A program made the translations under genes and the position numbers. 64,000 nucleotides of DNA from Raineyella sp. LH-20. GTDB lineage: Bacteria; Actinomycetota; Actinomycetes; Propionibacteriales; Propionibacteriaceae. The stretch spans positions 2,108,001 through 2,172,000 of the forward strand of contig NZ_CP137003.1 of NCBI RefSeq assembly GCF_033110965.1. The letters are read 5' to 3'. Positions 47,941 through 56,532 of this stretch are shown here, piece by piece. The notes under the pieces are model-generated. The model was not told the DNA's origin. It worked only from the letters and a program-made list of their open reading frames with translations, and ran no database searches. Position 1 is the stretch's first letter; each line of letters begins with the position of its first letter.

Positions 47941-48792
47941 ATGTCGTCTCAAGACCGGATCCAGCAGCGTCGTCGATACCTGATGTGCCGGCCGGACCAT
48001 TTCACGGTCAGCTACGAGATCAATCCGTGGATGCACCGGGCGCATCCGACCGACACGTCCAGGGCGGTGCGGCAGTGGCAAGCGCTCCACGACACGTACG
48101 TGGGGCTGGGGCACCAGGTCGAACTCATCGATCCGATCCCGGGCCTGCACGACATGGTCTACACCGCCAACAGCGGACTGGTCATCGACGGCGTGGCTCT
48201 GGGCTCAAGATTCAGCGTCAGCCAGCGTCGGGGTGAGGAACGCCCGTTCCGGGAGTGGTTTGCGGCCCACGGGCTCGATGTCGTCGAGCCCGTCGCGACG
48301 CAGGAGGGCGAGGGGGACCTCATGCTGGTGGGCGAGACGATCCTCGCTGGCTACGGCTTCCGGTCCCAGCTGAACAGCCACGCCGAGGTCGCGCGCGTGT
48401 TCGGGCTCGAGGTGGTCTCGCTGCGGCTGGTCGACCCGGTCTACTACCACCTTGACACCGCCCTGTGCGTTCTCGACCCGGTGCAGGGCCCGGGCGGTGT
48501 CGAGCGGGCGAACATCGCCTACCTGCCGTCGGCCTTCGACGAGCGCGGTCGGGCCGACCTCGTCGAGCGTTTCCCCGACGCGATCCGGGTGCCCGCCTCG
48601 GTGCCCGCGACCCTCGAGATGAACGCGATCAGCGATGGCCGCAACGTGGTGCTCTCGCCGCACCCCAACAGTTTCGTCGCGCAGTTGCGCGAGCGCGGCT
48701 ATCACCCCGTGCCGGTCGATGTGTCCGAGCTGCACCTCGGCGGTGGCGGGGTCAAGTGTTGCACCCTGGAATTGCGAGGAGCCAGACCATGA
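47941..48792 (+). CDS. DDAH-like guanidine-group hydrolase
   Basis: A 283-residue amidinotransferase-fold protein annotated in related genomes as dimethylarginine dimethylaminohydrolase. The likely nucleophile is one of the two Cys in LGGGGVKCCTLELRG, with GEGDLMLVGETILAGYGFRS and YHLDTALCVLD supplying acidic and His residues. Coupling to rocD (ATGA overlap) suggests that it makes ornithine or citrulline from arginine, as in the Rv2323c-rocD pair. I choose the ATG at 47941, after GGGGAGCGAG. Confidence 0.85.
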   Translation: MSSQDRIQQRRRYLMCRPDHFTVSYEINPWMHRAHPTDTSRAVRQWQALHDTYVGLGHQVELIDPIPGLHDMVYTANSGLVIDGVALGSRFSVSQRRGEERPFREWFAAHGLDVVEPVATQEGEGDLMLVGETILAGYGFRSQLNSHAEVARVFGLEVVSLRLVDPVYYHLDTALCVLDPVQGPGGVERANIAYLPSAFDERGRADLVERFPDAIRVPASVPATLEMNAISDGRNVVLSPHPNSFVAQLRERGYHPVPVDVSELHLGGGGVKCCTLELRGARP

Positions 48793-50015
48793 GCACGACG
48801 ACGAACCCTGACACGCCGACGGCGCGCTTCATCCACGAGGAGGAGGAGCACCTGGCGCGCAACTACGACCCGTTGCCGGTGGTCGTGTCGACCGCGGAGG
48901 ACGTCTGGGTGACCGATGTGGAGGGCAAGCGCTACCTCGACCTGCTGTCCGCCTACTCGGCACTGAACTTCGGGCACCGCCATCCCGAGCTGGTCAAGGC
49001 GGCCGTCGATCAGATCGGCCGGCTCACTCTGACCAGCCGGGCGTTCCGCAACGACCGGCTCGGCGCCTTCGCCACCGCCCTTGCCGAGCTGTGCGGCAAG
49101 GACCTTGTGCTGCCGATGAACACCGGCGCGGAGGCCGTCGAGACCGGCATCAAGGCCGCACGCGCCTGGGCCTACCGGGTCAAGGGAGTGCCTGCCGACG
49201 CCGCGCGGATCATCGTGGCGGCGGGCAACTTCCACGGCCGTACGACCACGATCGTCGGGTTCAGCGACGACCCGGTGACCCGGGACGGGTTCGGGCCGTT
49301 CACGCCCGGTTTCGTCACCGTGCCGTACCAGGACGCCGCCGCGATCGAGGCGGCCATCGACGAGAACACCGCCGCCGTGCTCATCGAGCCCATCCAGGGC
49401 GAGGCCGGCGTCATCATCCCGCCGCCGGGCTATCTGCGGGCGGTCCGCGAGCTGTGTACGCAGCACAACGTTCTCCTCATCGCCGACGAGATCCAGTCCG
49501 GCCTCGGCCGTACGGGCACGACGTTCGCGTGCGACCGCGAAGGCGTCGTCCCCGACCTCTACCTGCTGGGCAAGGCACTGGGCGGCGGCATCCTGCCGGT
49601 GTCGGCCGTCGTCGGTGACCGCGACGTCCTCGGGGTGTTCAGTCCCGGCGAGCACGGGTCGACCTTCGGTGGCAATCCGGTCGCCGCGGCGGTCGGGCTG
49701 CGCGTGGTCGAGCTGCTCCGCACCGGCGAGTTCCAGGAACGCGCGGCGACGCTGGGTCACCACCTCCAAGGCCTGCTCGACGCGCTGCTGGGCCACGGCC
49801 TCACCGAGGTCCGCGTGGCCGGCCTCTGGGCGGGCGTCGATGTCGAACCGTCGCGCGGCACCGGCCGCGACGTGGCTGAGAGACTGCTGGCCCGCGGCGT
49901 GCTGGTGAAGGACACGCACGCCCAGACCATCCGCCTCGCACCTCCGCTGACGATTCGGGTCTCCGACCTGGACTGGGCGGTCGAACAGCTGGAGCTCGTC
50001 CTGCAGGCGCGGTGA
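48789..50015 (+). CDS. rocD: Ornithine aminotransferase
   Basis: A 408-residue class III PLP aminotransferase that converts ornithine and 2-oxoglutarate to glutamate semialdehyde and glutamate. MNTGAEAVETGIKAARAW, GNFHGRTTTIVGFS, LIEPIQGEAGVIIPPPGYL, LLIADEIQSGLGRTGTTFA and the PLP Lys in LLGKALGGGILPVSAV are all intact. It overlaps the guanidine hydrolase gene by four bases, and the following binding-protein gene begins near its stop. Confidence 0.95.
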   Translation: MSTTTNPDTPTARFIHEEEEHLARNYDPLPVVVSTAEDVWVTDVEGKRYLDLLSAYSALNFGHRHPELVKAAVDQIGRLTLTSRAFRNDRLGAFATALAELCGKDLVLPMNTGAEAVETGIKAARAWAYRVKGVPADAARIIVAAGNFHGRTTTIVGFSDDPVTRDGFGPFTPGFVTVPYQDAAAIEAAIDENTAAVLIEPIQGEAGVIIPPPGYLRAVRELCTQHNVLLIADEIQSGLGRTGTTFACDREGVVPDLYLLGKALGGGILPVSAVVGDRDVLGVFSPGEHGSTFGGNPVAAAVGLRVVELLRTGEFQERAATLGHHLQGLLDALLGHGLTEVRVAGLWAGVDVEPSRGTGRDVAERLLARGVLVKDTHAQTIRLAPPLTIRVSDLDWAVEQLELVLQAR

Positions 50016-50077
50016 CGGCCCCGAAGGTGATGACCGGATCCCGCGCCCTGACCTCCCCACCGTGGTTCACTGACGCC

Positions 50078-50794
50078 ATGGATGACGACGTCCGGCGCGA
50101 ACTGGCGCCCACCGGCGTGTTGCGCGCCTCGATCAACCTGGGGAACCCGGTGCTGGCTCAGGGCAGTCCGTCGCATCCCTCCGGGGTGACCGTGGATCTG
50201 GCCAGGGAGCTCGGCCGACGACTGGACGTACCTGTCCAGTTGGTCTGTTTCGACGCGGCGCGCAAGTCCCTGGCCGCGGTGGTCGACGGCGCGGCTGACC
50301 TGTGCTTCCTGGCGATCGACCCGGCCCGTGCCGAGGTCCTCGCCTTCACCGCGGCGTACGCCCTGATCGAGGGGGTCTTCGCCGTGCCGCAGGACTCCTC
50401 GATCCGGACGGTGGAGGACGTGGATCAGCCGGGGGTGCGGATCGGGGTGAAGCAGGGGTCGGCCTATGACCTGTTCCTGTCCCGGGAGCTCCGGTTCGCG
50501 GAGATGGTCCGCGGTGCGGAGGGCACCACGGTCTTCCGCGATCACGGGCTGGACGTGGCCGCCGGGATCCGCCAACCGATCACTGCCTTTGTGGCCGCCG
50601 GCCCGGGTCTGCGCCTGATCGAGCCGCCCTTCATGCAGATCGAGCAGGCGGTCGCGGTGCCGGCGGGTCGTACGGCGTCCGCGGTGCGATGCGTACGTCG
50701 CTTCGTCGAGGATGTGAAGGCGTCCGGATTCGTCGCCGATGCGCTGCGGCGTTCCGGGCAGGACATCGCGGTCGCGCCCGCGGTTGACGGGTGA
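50078..50794 (+). CDS. Family 3 solute-binding-domain protein lacking a signal peptide
   Basis: A 238-residue protein with the fold of amino-acid-binding proteins: LAPTGVLRASINLGNPVLAQG, PSGVTVDLARELGRRLDVPVQLVCFDAARKSLAAVVDGAADLCFLAIDPARAEVLAFTAAY. It has no signal peptide or lipobox, so it is probably cytoplasmic. I prefer the ATG at 50078; a GTG at 50012 overlapping the rocD stop would add 22 residues without making a signal. Its place after the arginine/ornithine genes suggests it binds a related amino acid. Confidence 0.75.
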   Translation: MDDDVRRELAPTGVLRASINLGNPVLAQGSPSHPSGVTVDLARELGRRLDVPVQLVCFDAARKSLAAVVDGAADLCFLAIDPARAEVLAFTAAYALIEGVFAVPQDSSIRTVEDVDQPGVRIGVKQGSAYDLFLSRELRFAEMVRGAEGTTVFRDHGLDVAAGIRQPITAFVAAGPGLRLIEPPFMQIEQAVAVPAGRTASAVRCVRRFVEDVKASGFVADALRRSGQDIAVAPAVDG

Positions 50795-50937
50795 GCTCGG
50801 TCCTTCCACCTCAAGGGACTGGTCGTCGAACGGGCGGGTGGTGAGTGCCGAGCTGTCCTCTGATCGGCGGAACGAGGCCGAGTCCCGATGCAGGTCGTCG
50901 CGGCAGGCCGGGCGCCGGACCGGCGTCGTGGAGCTGG

Positions 50938-51900
50938 TCAGCTGATGGATCCGGTCGGGTCGAACCCGTACCGCGCGCCGCTCGGCGCGATCGCGCCGAG
51001 GACGTCGAGATGTGCGGGCGACAGGCACACGTCGGCGGCGGCGAGATTGTCCTCGAGGTAACGGCGGCGCTTGGTCCCCGGGATGGGGATCACGTCCTCG
51101 CCCTGCGCCAGTAGCCACGCCAAGGCCACCCGGCCCGGGGTGACGCCCAGCTCGTCCGCGATCGCCCGGACGGTGGCAACGGCGGCGACGTTCGCGGTGA
51201 CGTTGGCACGGCTCCATCGGGGCAGGAACCGACGGTAGTCGAGCAGCGGCAGGTCCGTCGTGGCGGCCGGCGATCCGGTGAGCATCCCCCGTCCGAGCGG
51301 GCTGTAGCAGACGACGGCGATGCCGAGTTCGCGTGCCGTCGGGATGACCTCGGTCTCCTTGTCGCGCGAGAACAAGGACCACTCCAGTTGGGCTGCGGCG
51401 ATCGGGTGGGTGGCGTGCGCTCGTCGGAGTTCGTCCGCGGTCACCTCGCTGACACCGATCTCTCGCACCTTGCCTGCGGCGGCTGCTTCCGCCAGGGCTC
51501 CGACGCTCTCCTCGATCGGGACGCAGGGGTCGACCCGATGCAGATAGTAGAGGTCGATCCGATCCGTGCCGAGACGGCGCAGCGACGCATCCACGGCTCG
51601 CCGGATCCGGTCTGGTCGGGCATCGACTCCGCGGGGGACTCCGACGCCGGGGACGGTGAGGATGCCGGTCTTCGACGCGAGCACCACTTCGTCCCGGTAC
51701 GGTGCGAGGACCGTGCCGATGAACCGTTCGTTGTGGCCGCTGCCGTACATGTCGGCGGTGTCGAACATGGTCACGCCCCGATGCACCGCGTGCACGAGGG
51801 TGGCTGCGGCCTCGACCGGGTCGGGTCTGCCGTACACAGCGCTCATGCCCATGCAGCCCAGTCCCAAGCGGTTCACCTCGAGCTGGCCGATCCTCGTCAT
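50938..51900 (-). CDS. Aldo/keto reductase
   Basis: A 320-residue NADPH-dependent aldo/keto reductase with the catalytic tetrad in FDTADMYGSG (Asp, Tyr), ASKTG (Lys) and YYLHRVDP (His), and the cofactor loop IPIPGTKRRRYLEDNLAAADV. Substrate unknown. AGAGGAGG precedes the ATG at 51900; the longer open frame upstream is noncoding. It is divergent from a TetR gene with two operators in between, so it is very likely that regulator's target. Confidence 0.94.
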   Translation of the reverse strand: MTRIGQLEVNRLGLGCMGMSAVYGRPDPVEAAATLVHAVHRGVTMFDTADMYGSGHNERFIGTVLAPYRDEVVLASKTGILTVPGVGVPRGVDARPDRIRRAVDASLRRLGTDRIDLYYLHRVDPCVPIEESVGALAEAAAAGKVREIGVSEVTADELRRAHATHPIAAAQLEWSLFSRDKETEVIPTARELGIAVVCYSPLGRGMLTGSPAATTDLPLLDYRRFLPRWSRANVTANVAAVATVRAIADELGVTPGRVALAWLLAQGEDVIPIPGTKRRRYLEDNLAAADVCLSPAHLDVLGAIAPSGARYGFDPTGSIS

Positions 51901-51916
51901 GGTTCCTCCTCTGATA

Positions 51917-51966
51917 ATGCGAGTCACCACTCGCATATCGGGAACAATATGAGCGACCGCTCGCAT
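51917..51966. promoter_or_regulatory. Paired operators between aldo/keto reductase and TetR genes
   Basis: ATGCGAGTCACCACTCGCAT at 51917-51936 is a perfect inverted repeat around CACC. ATATGAGCGACCGCTCGCAT at 51947-51966 matches it at 15 of 20 positions, 30 bases on (about three helical turns). Both lie between the divergent starts, as expected for a self-regulating TetR protein. Confidence 0.7.
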
Positions 51967-51993
51967 CGTCAAGAGGGCGCCTAGAATCTCGAC

Positions 51994-52599
51994 GTGGATT
52001 CCACTCCAGAGCGCCTCGTACGCCGCCAGGCCCGTGGTCTGGCGCGCATCGAAGCGCTCCTCTCGGCCGCCGCTCGCGTGTTCGCCCGCGACGGCTACGA
52101 GCGCGCCAGTACCAATGCGATCGCCGCCGAGGCCGGAGTGTCGCCAGGCACCTTCTACCAGTTCTTCAGGGACAAGCAGTCGATCGCCATCGCCCTGGGG
52201 CAGCGGTATGCGGCCGCGCTCGATGAGGCTCATCGGGCGGCGTTCGTCGGGATCGACCTGCAGGTGGCCGACCTGCGGACCCTCCTGGACCGGGTGCTCG
52301 ATCCGATGGTCGCGTTCAAGGAGAAGCATGCCGCGTACGTGACCCTGTTCGCGCGACCGGACACCCCCGGTCTGCTCGGCGGCCCGGTGGCGGACGCCGA
52401 GTCGGCGTTCGAGCGGCGCGTCGCAGAGGTTCTGCGGAGCCGTGATCCCGCGCTGGATGCGGACGACGCAGCCACGGCGGCCCGGACCGTGTTCGCCGTC
52501 ATTCGGGGTGGCATCGCGGGCCTGCGTGTCGGGTCGTCCGAGCTCGCCGAGCTCAAGACGGTGATCGTCGGCTACCTCCATGAACGCGGTATCCGCTGA
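51994..52599 (+). CDS. TetR family regulator (aldo/keto reductase locus)
   Basis: A 201-residue TetR-type repressor. The DNA-binding helices are ALLSAAARVFARDGYERASTNAIAAEAGVSPGTFYQFFRDKQSIAIAL. The C-terminal ligand domain is unspecific. The GTG lies six bases after TAGAAT, so the transcript is probably leaderless and the operator pair upstream would block both it and the reductase. Confidence 0.93.
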   Translation: MDSTPERLVRRQARGLARIEALLSAAARVFARDGYERASTNAIAAEAGVSPGTFYQFFRDKQSIAIALGQRYAAALDEAHRAAFVGIDLQVADLRTLLDRVLDPMVAFKEKHAAYVTLFARPDTPGLLGGPVADAESAFERRVAEVLRSRDPALDADDAATAARTVFAVIRGGIAGLRVGSSELAELKTVIVGYLHERGIR

Positions 52600-52627
52600 C
52601 CGCCCAGGGCGGCACTGATCCGTGATG

Positions 52628-52660
52628 CGTGCTCGCGCCGGACCGTCCGGCGCGAGCACG
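52628..52660. terminator. Perfect 15-bp hairpin between TetR and SDR genes
   Basis: CGTGCTCGCGCCGGA pairs perfectly with TCCGGCGCGAGCACG around CCG. It lies between convergent stops and can serve both genes. Confidence 0.8.
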
Positions 52661-52675
52661 TACGCTCCGGCTTTC

Positions 52676-53557
52676 TCAGGCGGTGATGTTCTCCAGGTCG
52701 GCGAGCAGCGAAGGATGGGTCGGGGTCCATCCCAGCATGTCCCTCGTCCGCCGGCTGGACGCGGGCTGGTCGGCGGCGAAGATCGGCCCGAGCGGCCCGA
52801 ACGTCTCGGCCGGAACGGCAACGACCGGGAGTCCGAGCCGTCGGCCGATGACGTCGACGATGTCGCGGATCCGATCACCCTCGTCGTCGACGGCGTGCCA
52901 GGACGACCCGGCCGGCGCCTTCTCGAGTGCGAGACGGAAGAGTGCGGCGGCATCGGCCGCATGCACGGCGGGCCACCGCTGGGTGCCGTCGCCCGGGTAG
53001 GTGGCCGCGCCGTTCTCGCGCGCGATCTGGGTGAGCAGCCCGGCGAAGCCGCCGGTGCCGTCCTTGTGGACCGTACGAGGCAGTCGGACCGCCGAGGCGC
53101 GGACGCCGTGCCCGGCGAGACTCAGCGCGGCAGTCACGGCGCGGCTGCGGCCGCCGACCGGGCCGTCGAGCGAGAGCGGGTCGTCCTCGGTGGCGGGCCG
53201 TCCCTCGGCGACCGGGGTCCCCGAGCAGGTGACCAGGGGACGGTTGCTGCCGACGAGCGCTGCCCCGATGACCTCCAGGGCGGCCGCCTCCTCGGCGATG
53301 CCGGCAGCGAGCGCCTCCGGGCTGCTGAAGTCGTTGCTGAAGGCGAGATGAATGACGCCGTCGACCCCGGCGATGGCGGCTCGGAGGACGTCGTGGTCAG
53401 CGAGGCTGCCGCGGACCGGTTCTGCTCCGGCGGCCCGCAGCTTCTCGGCAGATGCCTCCGAGCGCGCGAGAGCGAGGGCCTGGTGGCCGTGGTCGAGGAG
53501 TTCTGTGACGACCGCCGAGCCGATCAGGCCGGTGCCGCCGGTGATGAAGACGCGCAT
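52676..53557 (-). CDS. NAD(P)-dependent epimerase/SDR family protein
   Basis: A 293-residue extended short-chain dehydrogenase. The Rossmann motif is FITGGTGLIGSAVV, followed by GVDGVIHLAFS. The usual YxxxK active site is not seen: the corresponding region reads GPVGGRSRAVTAALSLAG, so the reaction may differ or catalysis may be lost. TGGAGGGA precedes the ATG at 53557. It faces a TetR gene across paired operators. Confidence 0.88.
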   Translation of the reverse strand: MRVFITGGTGLIGSAVVTELLDHGHQALALARSEASAEKLRAAGAEPVRGSLADHDVLRAAIAGVDGVIHLAFSNDFSSPEALAAGIAEEAAALEVIGAALVGSNRPLVTCSGTPVAEGRPATEDDPLSLDGPVGGRSRAVTAALSLAGHGVRASAVRLPRTVHKDGTGGFAGLLTQIARENGAATYPGDGTQRWPAVHAADAAALFRLALEKAPAGSSWHAVDDEGDRIRDIVDVIGRRLGLPVVAVPAETFGPLGPIFAADQPASSRRTRDMLGWTPTHPSLLADLENITA

Positions 53558-53570
53558 GGGATCCCTCCAA

Positions 53571-53625
53571 GTGATGTCAGCGTGTGACATGACTCTAGCA
53601 CGGTGATGACAGGATGTGACATCAC
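53571..53625. promoter_or_regulatory. Paired ATGTCA-N5-TGACAT operators
   Basis: ATGTCAGCGTGTGACAT at 53574-53590 is a perfect inverted repeat with a five-base spacer. GTGATGACAGGATGTGACATCAC at 53603-53625 is the same motif with one mismatch, 32 bases on. The second copy ends two bases before the -10 TAGGAT of the TetR gene. Autoregulation plus control of the SDR gene is the natural reading. Confidence 0.7.
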
Positions 53626-53638
53626 TTAGGATGGAAGC

Positions 53639-54208
53639 ATGGGTCGATGGGAGCCGGATGCCGCCGGGCGGTTGCGCGCCGCAGCGCTGGAGTTGTTTAC
53701 TGCCGTGGGCTACGAGGAGACGACCGTCGCCGCGATAGCTGACCGCGCCGGCGTCACGTCCCGGACCTTCTTCCGCTACTTCGCCGACAAGCCCGAGGTC
53801 TTGTTCGCAGGCTCGGAAGGCCTGGAGGTGGCGATGGCGGCCGCACTCGCGGCCGCTCCCGAGGACGCCTCGCCCCGGGCCGCTCTGGATGCGGCCCTCG
53901 ACGAGGCCGCGGCACTGCTGGTGGAGCGCTCCGACTTCGCCCGGCGCAGGCACGCCGTGATACTGCGCAATCCGGCGTTGCTGGAGCGCGAGACGATGAA
54001 GATGGCCAGGCTGACCGAGTCCCTCGCCGCGGGTCTGCGCGATCGCGGCGTCACGGACCCGGTCGCGACCATGATGGCCCACGCCGGCGTCGCGGCGTTC
54101 CGTGTCGCCTTCAGCGCGTGGGTCGACGAGCCGGCGATCGACCTGCGGCACACCATGGCGGACAACCTGGGCGCTCTCGCCCGGTACATCGGCTCCAGTA
54201 ACCCTTGA
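53639..54208 (+). CDS. TetR family regulator (SDR locus)
   Basis: A 189-residue TetR protein with RLRAAALELFTAVGYEETTVAAIADRAGVTSRTFFRYFADKPEVLF as the DNA-binding domain. The ATG is six bases after TAGGAT, a leaderless arrangement. The C-terminal domain resembles the MftR-like/TetR_C_17 group in feel only; the ligand is unknown. Confidence 0.93.
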   Translation: MGRWEPDAAGRLRAAALELFTAVGYEETTVAAIADRAGVTSRTFFRYFADKPEVLFAGSEGLEVAMAAALAAAPEDASPRAALDAALDEAAALLVERSDFARRRHAVILRNPALLERETMKMARLTESLAAGLRDRGVTDPVATMMAHAGVAAFRVAFSAWVDEPAIDLRHTMADNLGALARYIGSSNP

Positions 54209-54240
54209 CAGGGATCAGACCGGTTCCGCAAGGTGGGGCC

Positions 54241-54681
54241 ATGGCACGCGTGATGCAGTTCGACCATGTCGGGATCACCGTCGCGGACCTCGAGGCGGCC
54301 ACGGCGTTCTTCGCCGGACTCGGTCTCGAGGTCGAGGGCCGCACCTTTGTGGAGGGTGAGTTCATCGACACGGTCACCGGCATCCCGGACTCGCGGACCG
54401 AGATCGTCATGCTGCGGCCGCGTGGTGGCGGGACCGGGGTGGAGCTTTCGAGCTTCGTCAGGCCCGACCACACTCCCGGATCACCCACCGCGATGGCCAA
54501 TGAACTGGGGCTGCGCAGTGTCTGCTTCGAGGTCGATGACCTCCGGGCGGCCCTCGACGGTCTGGCCGCCGAGGGATACGGGGTGATCGGCGGGATCGGT
54601 GAGTACGAGAGCACCTGGCGGATGGCGTACGTACGTGGACCGGAAGGAATCGTGGTCGCGCTGACCGAGCGGATCGACTGA
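54241..54681 (+). CDS. VOC family protein (glyoxalase-like)
   Basis: A 146-residue vicinal-oxygen-chelate protein with QFDHVGITVADLEAATAFFAGLGLEVEG at the start and SVCFEVDDLRAALDGLAAEGYGV then YVRGPEGIVVALTERID at the end. The metal ligands would be the His of FDHVG, one residue of the central strand and the Glu of PEGI. The substrate is unknown. It starts 32 bases after the TetR gene and may share its transcript. Confidence 0.9.
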   Translation: MARVMQFDHVGITVADLEAATAFFAGLGLEVEGRTFVEGEFIDTVTGIPDSRTEIVMLRPRGGGTGVELSSFVRPDHTPGSPTAMANELGLRSVCFEVDDLRAALDGLAAEGYGVIGGIGEYESTWRMAYVRGPEGIVVALTERID

Positions 54682-54743
54682 CGTCCGATGCGTGCCCGCT
54701 CCCCACGACGCGTGCGGGCGAGCGGGTCGGCGGTCGAGGTCGG

Positions 54744-55175
54744 TCAGGCGGGTGGGAGCTTCCCGGGGTACGGGACCTCGGGCCGCAGTGCCTGCAAGCG
54801 GGCGATCTCCTGCCGGGTCAGTTCACCACGGCGGGCCCGGGCGGCCAGGGCCATCGACTCGCGATCACGGGAATGGTGCCCAGGTGTGTGCCGCTGCATG
54901 ATCACCCATGCGTACACCGCCCGCTGCTCGGCCGAACTGCCCCGGTATCTGCCCACCATCCAGAGCAGCACGATGAGGAAGGCGACACCTGCCAGCAACA
55001 GCATGACCCCCGCGCCGGGTTCCCTCTCGCATCCACCGCGAGGGCAGGTCGCCGACTCCGGCGCGAAGAGGATGAAGAGACCCCCGCCGAGACAGGCGAC
55101 ACCGAAGAGCGCCAATAACACGAACTGGCCGACCCAGTATCCGGTGCCTCGGTATGCGTCCTTCGGCCTGTCCAT
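54744..55175 (-). CDS. Uncharacterised two-helix membrane protein
   Basis: A 143-residue protein with two membrane helices (YWVGQFVLLALFGVACLGGGLFILF and GAGVMLLLAGVAFLIVLLWMVG) joined by a loop with two Cys (ATCPRGGCERE), followed by a basic cytoplasmic domain of about 65 residues. AAGGGTGG is well placed for the ATG at 55175; a GTG two codons upstream is the alternative. I do not recognise the family. Confidence 0.75.
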   Translation of the reverse strand: MDRPKDAYRGTGYWVGQFVLLALFGVACLGGGLFILFAPESATCPRGGCEREPGAGVMLLLAGVAFLIVLLWMVGRYRGSSAEQRAVYAWVIMQRHTPGHHSRDRESMALAARARRGELTRQEIARLQALRPEVPYPGKLPPA

Positions 55176-55215
55176 CGCCACCCTTTCGAGTCCGGTGAGC
55201 TCCTGGACCCGAACC

Positions 55216-55869
55216 CTACCGTCGGAATGTCAGGTGGATCGTGCCGCTCTCGGCCGTCTCGGCGGTGACGTCGTAGCCGGATTCGAGACCGCGCAAGCCA
55301 TCCCACAGGCGGATGCCGCGACCGAGCAGGATGGGCGCGATCGCGACGTGGAGCCGATCGACCAGCCCTGCCTGGAGGAAATCGCGTACGACGGTGGCTC
55401 CGCCGCCGACGCGTACGTCCTTGCCGCCGGCGGCGTCGAGCGCCCGGTCGAGTGCCTCGTGCGGTGATACCGCGAGGAAGTGGAAGGTCGTGCCACCGGC
55501 CATCTCGATCGAGGGCCGCGGAGCGGTGTGGGTGAGGACGAACACCGGGGCCCGGAACGGCGGCTCGTCGCCCCACCAGCCCCGCCAGTCCGGGTCGTCG
55601 GGGAAGTCGTGCAGACCGAACATCCCCGCGCCCATGATCTCGGCGCCGACCTCGGCGAAGTAGGCCCGCGCGTATGTGTCGTCGACGCCGGTCGTGCCCT
55701 CACCCGAGGTGTCGTGCAGGACGCGTTCGCGGAAGGTCCTGGTCGCGGCGTACGCGCCGGTCAGGCGCTGCCAGTCCTCACCCATCGGATTCTCCGGGTT
55801 CTCCGGCGTCTGATCGGTCGTGGTGACAAATCCGTCCAGTGAGATGTTGAGATCAACGCGAACGGCCAT
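55216..55869 (-). CDS. Dihydrofolate reductase-like (RibD C-terminal domain) protein
   Basis: A 217-residue protein of the RibD_C/YyaP group: VRVDLNISLDGFVTT at the start, AEIMGAGMFGLHD, TTFHFLAVSPHEALDRALDAAGGKDVRVGGGATVVRDFLQAGLVDRLHVAIAPILLGRGIRL. The fold binds NADPH, but members often act on unknown substrates and are not true DHFRs. GGAGG precedes the ATG at 55869. Confidence 0.9.
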   Translation of the reverse strand: MAVRVDLNISLDGFVTTTDQTPENPENPMGEDWQRLTGAYAATRTFRERVLHDTSGEGTTGVDDTYARAYFAEVGAEIMGAGMFGLHDFPDDPDWRGWWGDEPPFRAPVFVLTHTAPRPSIEMAGGTTFHFLAVSPHEALDRALDAAGGKDVRVGGGATVVRDFLQAGLVDRLHVAIAPILLGRGIRLWDGLRGLESGYDVTAETAESGTIHLTFRR

Positions 55870-56018
55870 CGGAGCCTCCAGCCCGGTGTTGGGTGATGCG
55901 CATCACGATACTGACGGCTCCCGGGGCGTCAAGGGTGTCGTACGGTGCCCGCGGCCTCGAGCAGGTGACCCGCTGCCGAGCCTCACGGCTGCCGGTGACG
56001 GCATGGAACGATGTGCCC

Positions 56019-56465
56019 ATGCCGAACTACTCCCGCACCGAGATCGTCGACGCCAAGCCTTCCGACATCTTCGCCATCCTTGATGACGTGACCCGTACGC
56101 CCGAGTGGCTCACGCGCTGCACGCAACTGGACAAGCTGTCGGAAGGGCCGACCGCCGTGGGCACCCAGCTGACGTACCACTACAAGGACGGCAACCGCAC
56201 CGGCGTCATGGACGGCGCCGTCGTGGCTCGGGAGCAGGACCGCAAGCTGACGCACCGATTCACCGACTCCATGATGGACGTCACGGTCGATTTCGATGTC
56301 GAGCCCGGCCCGACCGCCGACCAGACCAAGCTCACCCACACGATCACGATCGCCACCAAGGGCTTCGGCAAGATCTTCACCCCGATGATCAAGCGGCAGC
56401 TGCCCGGCCAGACCATCGGCGCGATGACGGCGCTGAAGGCCCTGGCGGAGTCAGCACAGGCGTAG
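56019..56465 (+). CDS. SRPBCC family protein
   Basis: A 148-residue START/Bet v1-like protein: NYSRTEIVDAKPSDIFAILDDVTRTPEWLTRCTQLDKLSEGPTAVGTQLTYHY is typical of the polyketide cyclase/SRPBCC group. It forms a hydrophobic pocket for lipids or polyketides; the ligand is unknown. I use the ATG at 56019, where the fold begins, and not the open frame reaching back to 55893. Confidence 0.88.
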   Translation: MPNYSRTEIVDAKPSDIFAILDDVTRTPEWLTRCTQLDKLSEGPTAVGTQLTYHYKDGNRTGVMDGAVVAREQDRKLTHRFTDSMMDVTVDFDVEPGPTADQTKLTHTITIATKGFGKIFTPMIKRQLPGQTIGAMTALKALAESAQA

Positions 56466-56532
56466 TCGCGACCCGCTCGGACGACCGACGGATGGCAGGC
56501 CCTGGACGACCTCGTCGCGTACGGTGAGGATC

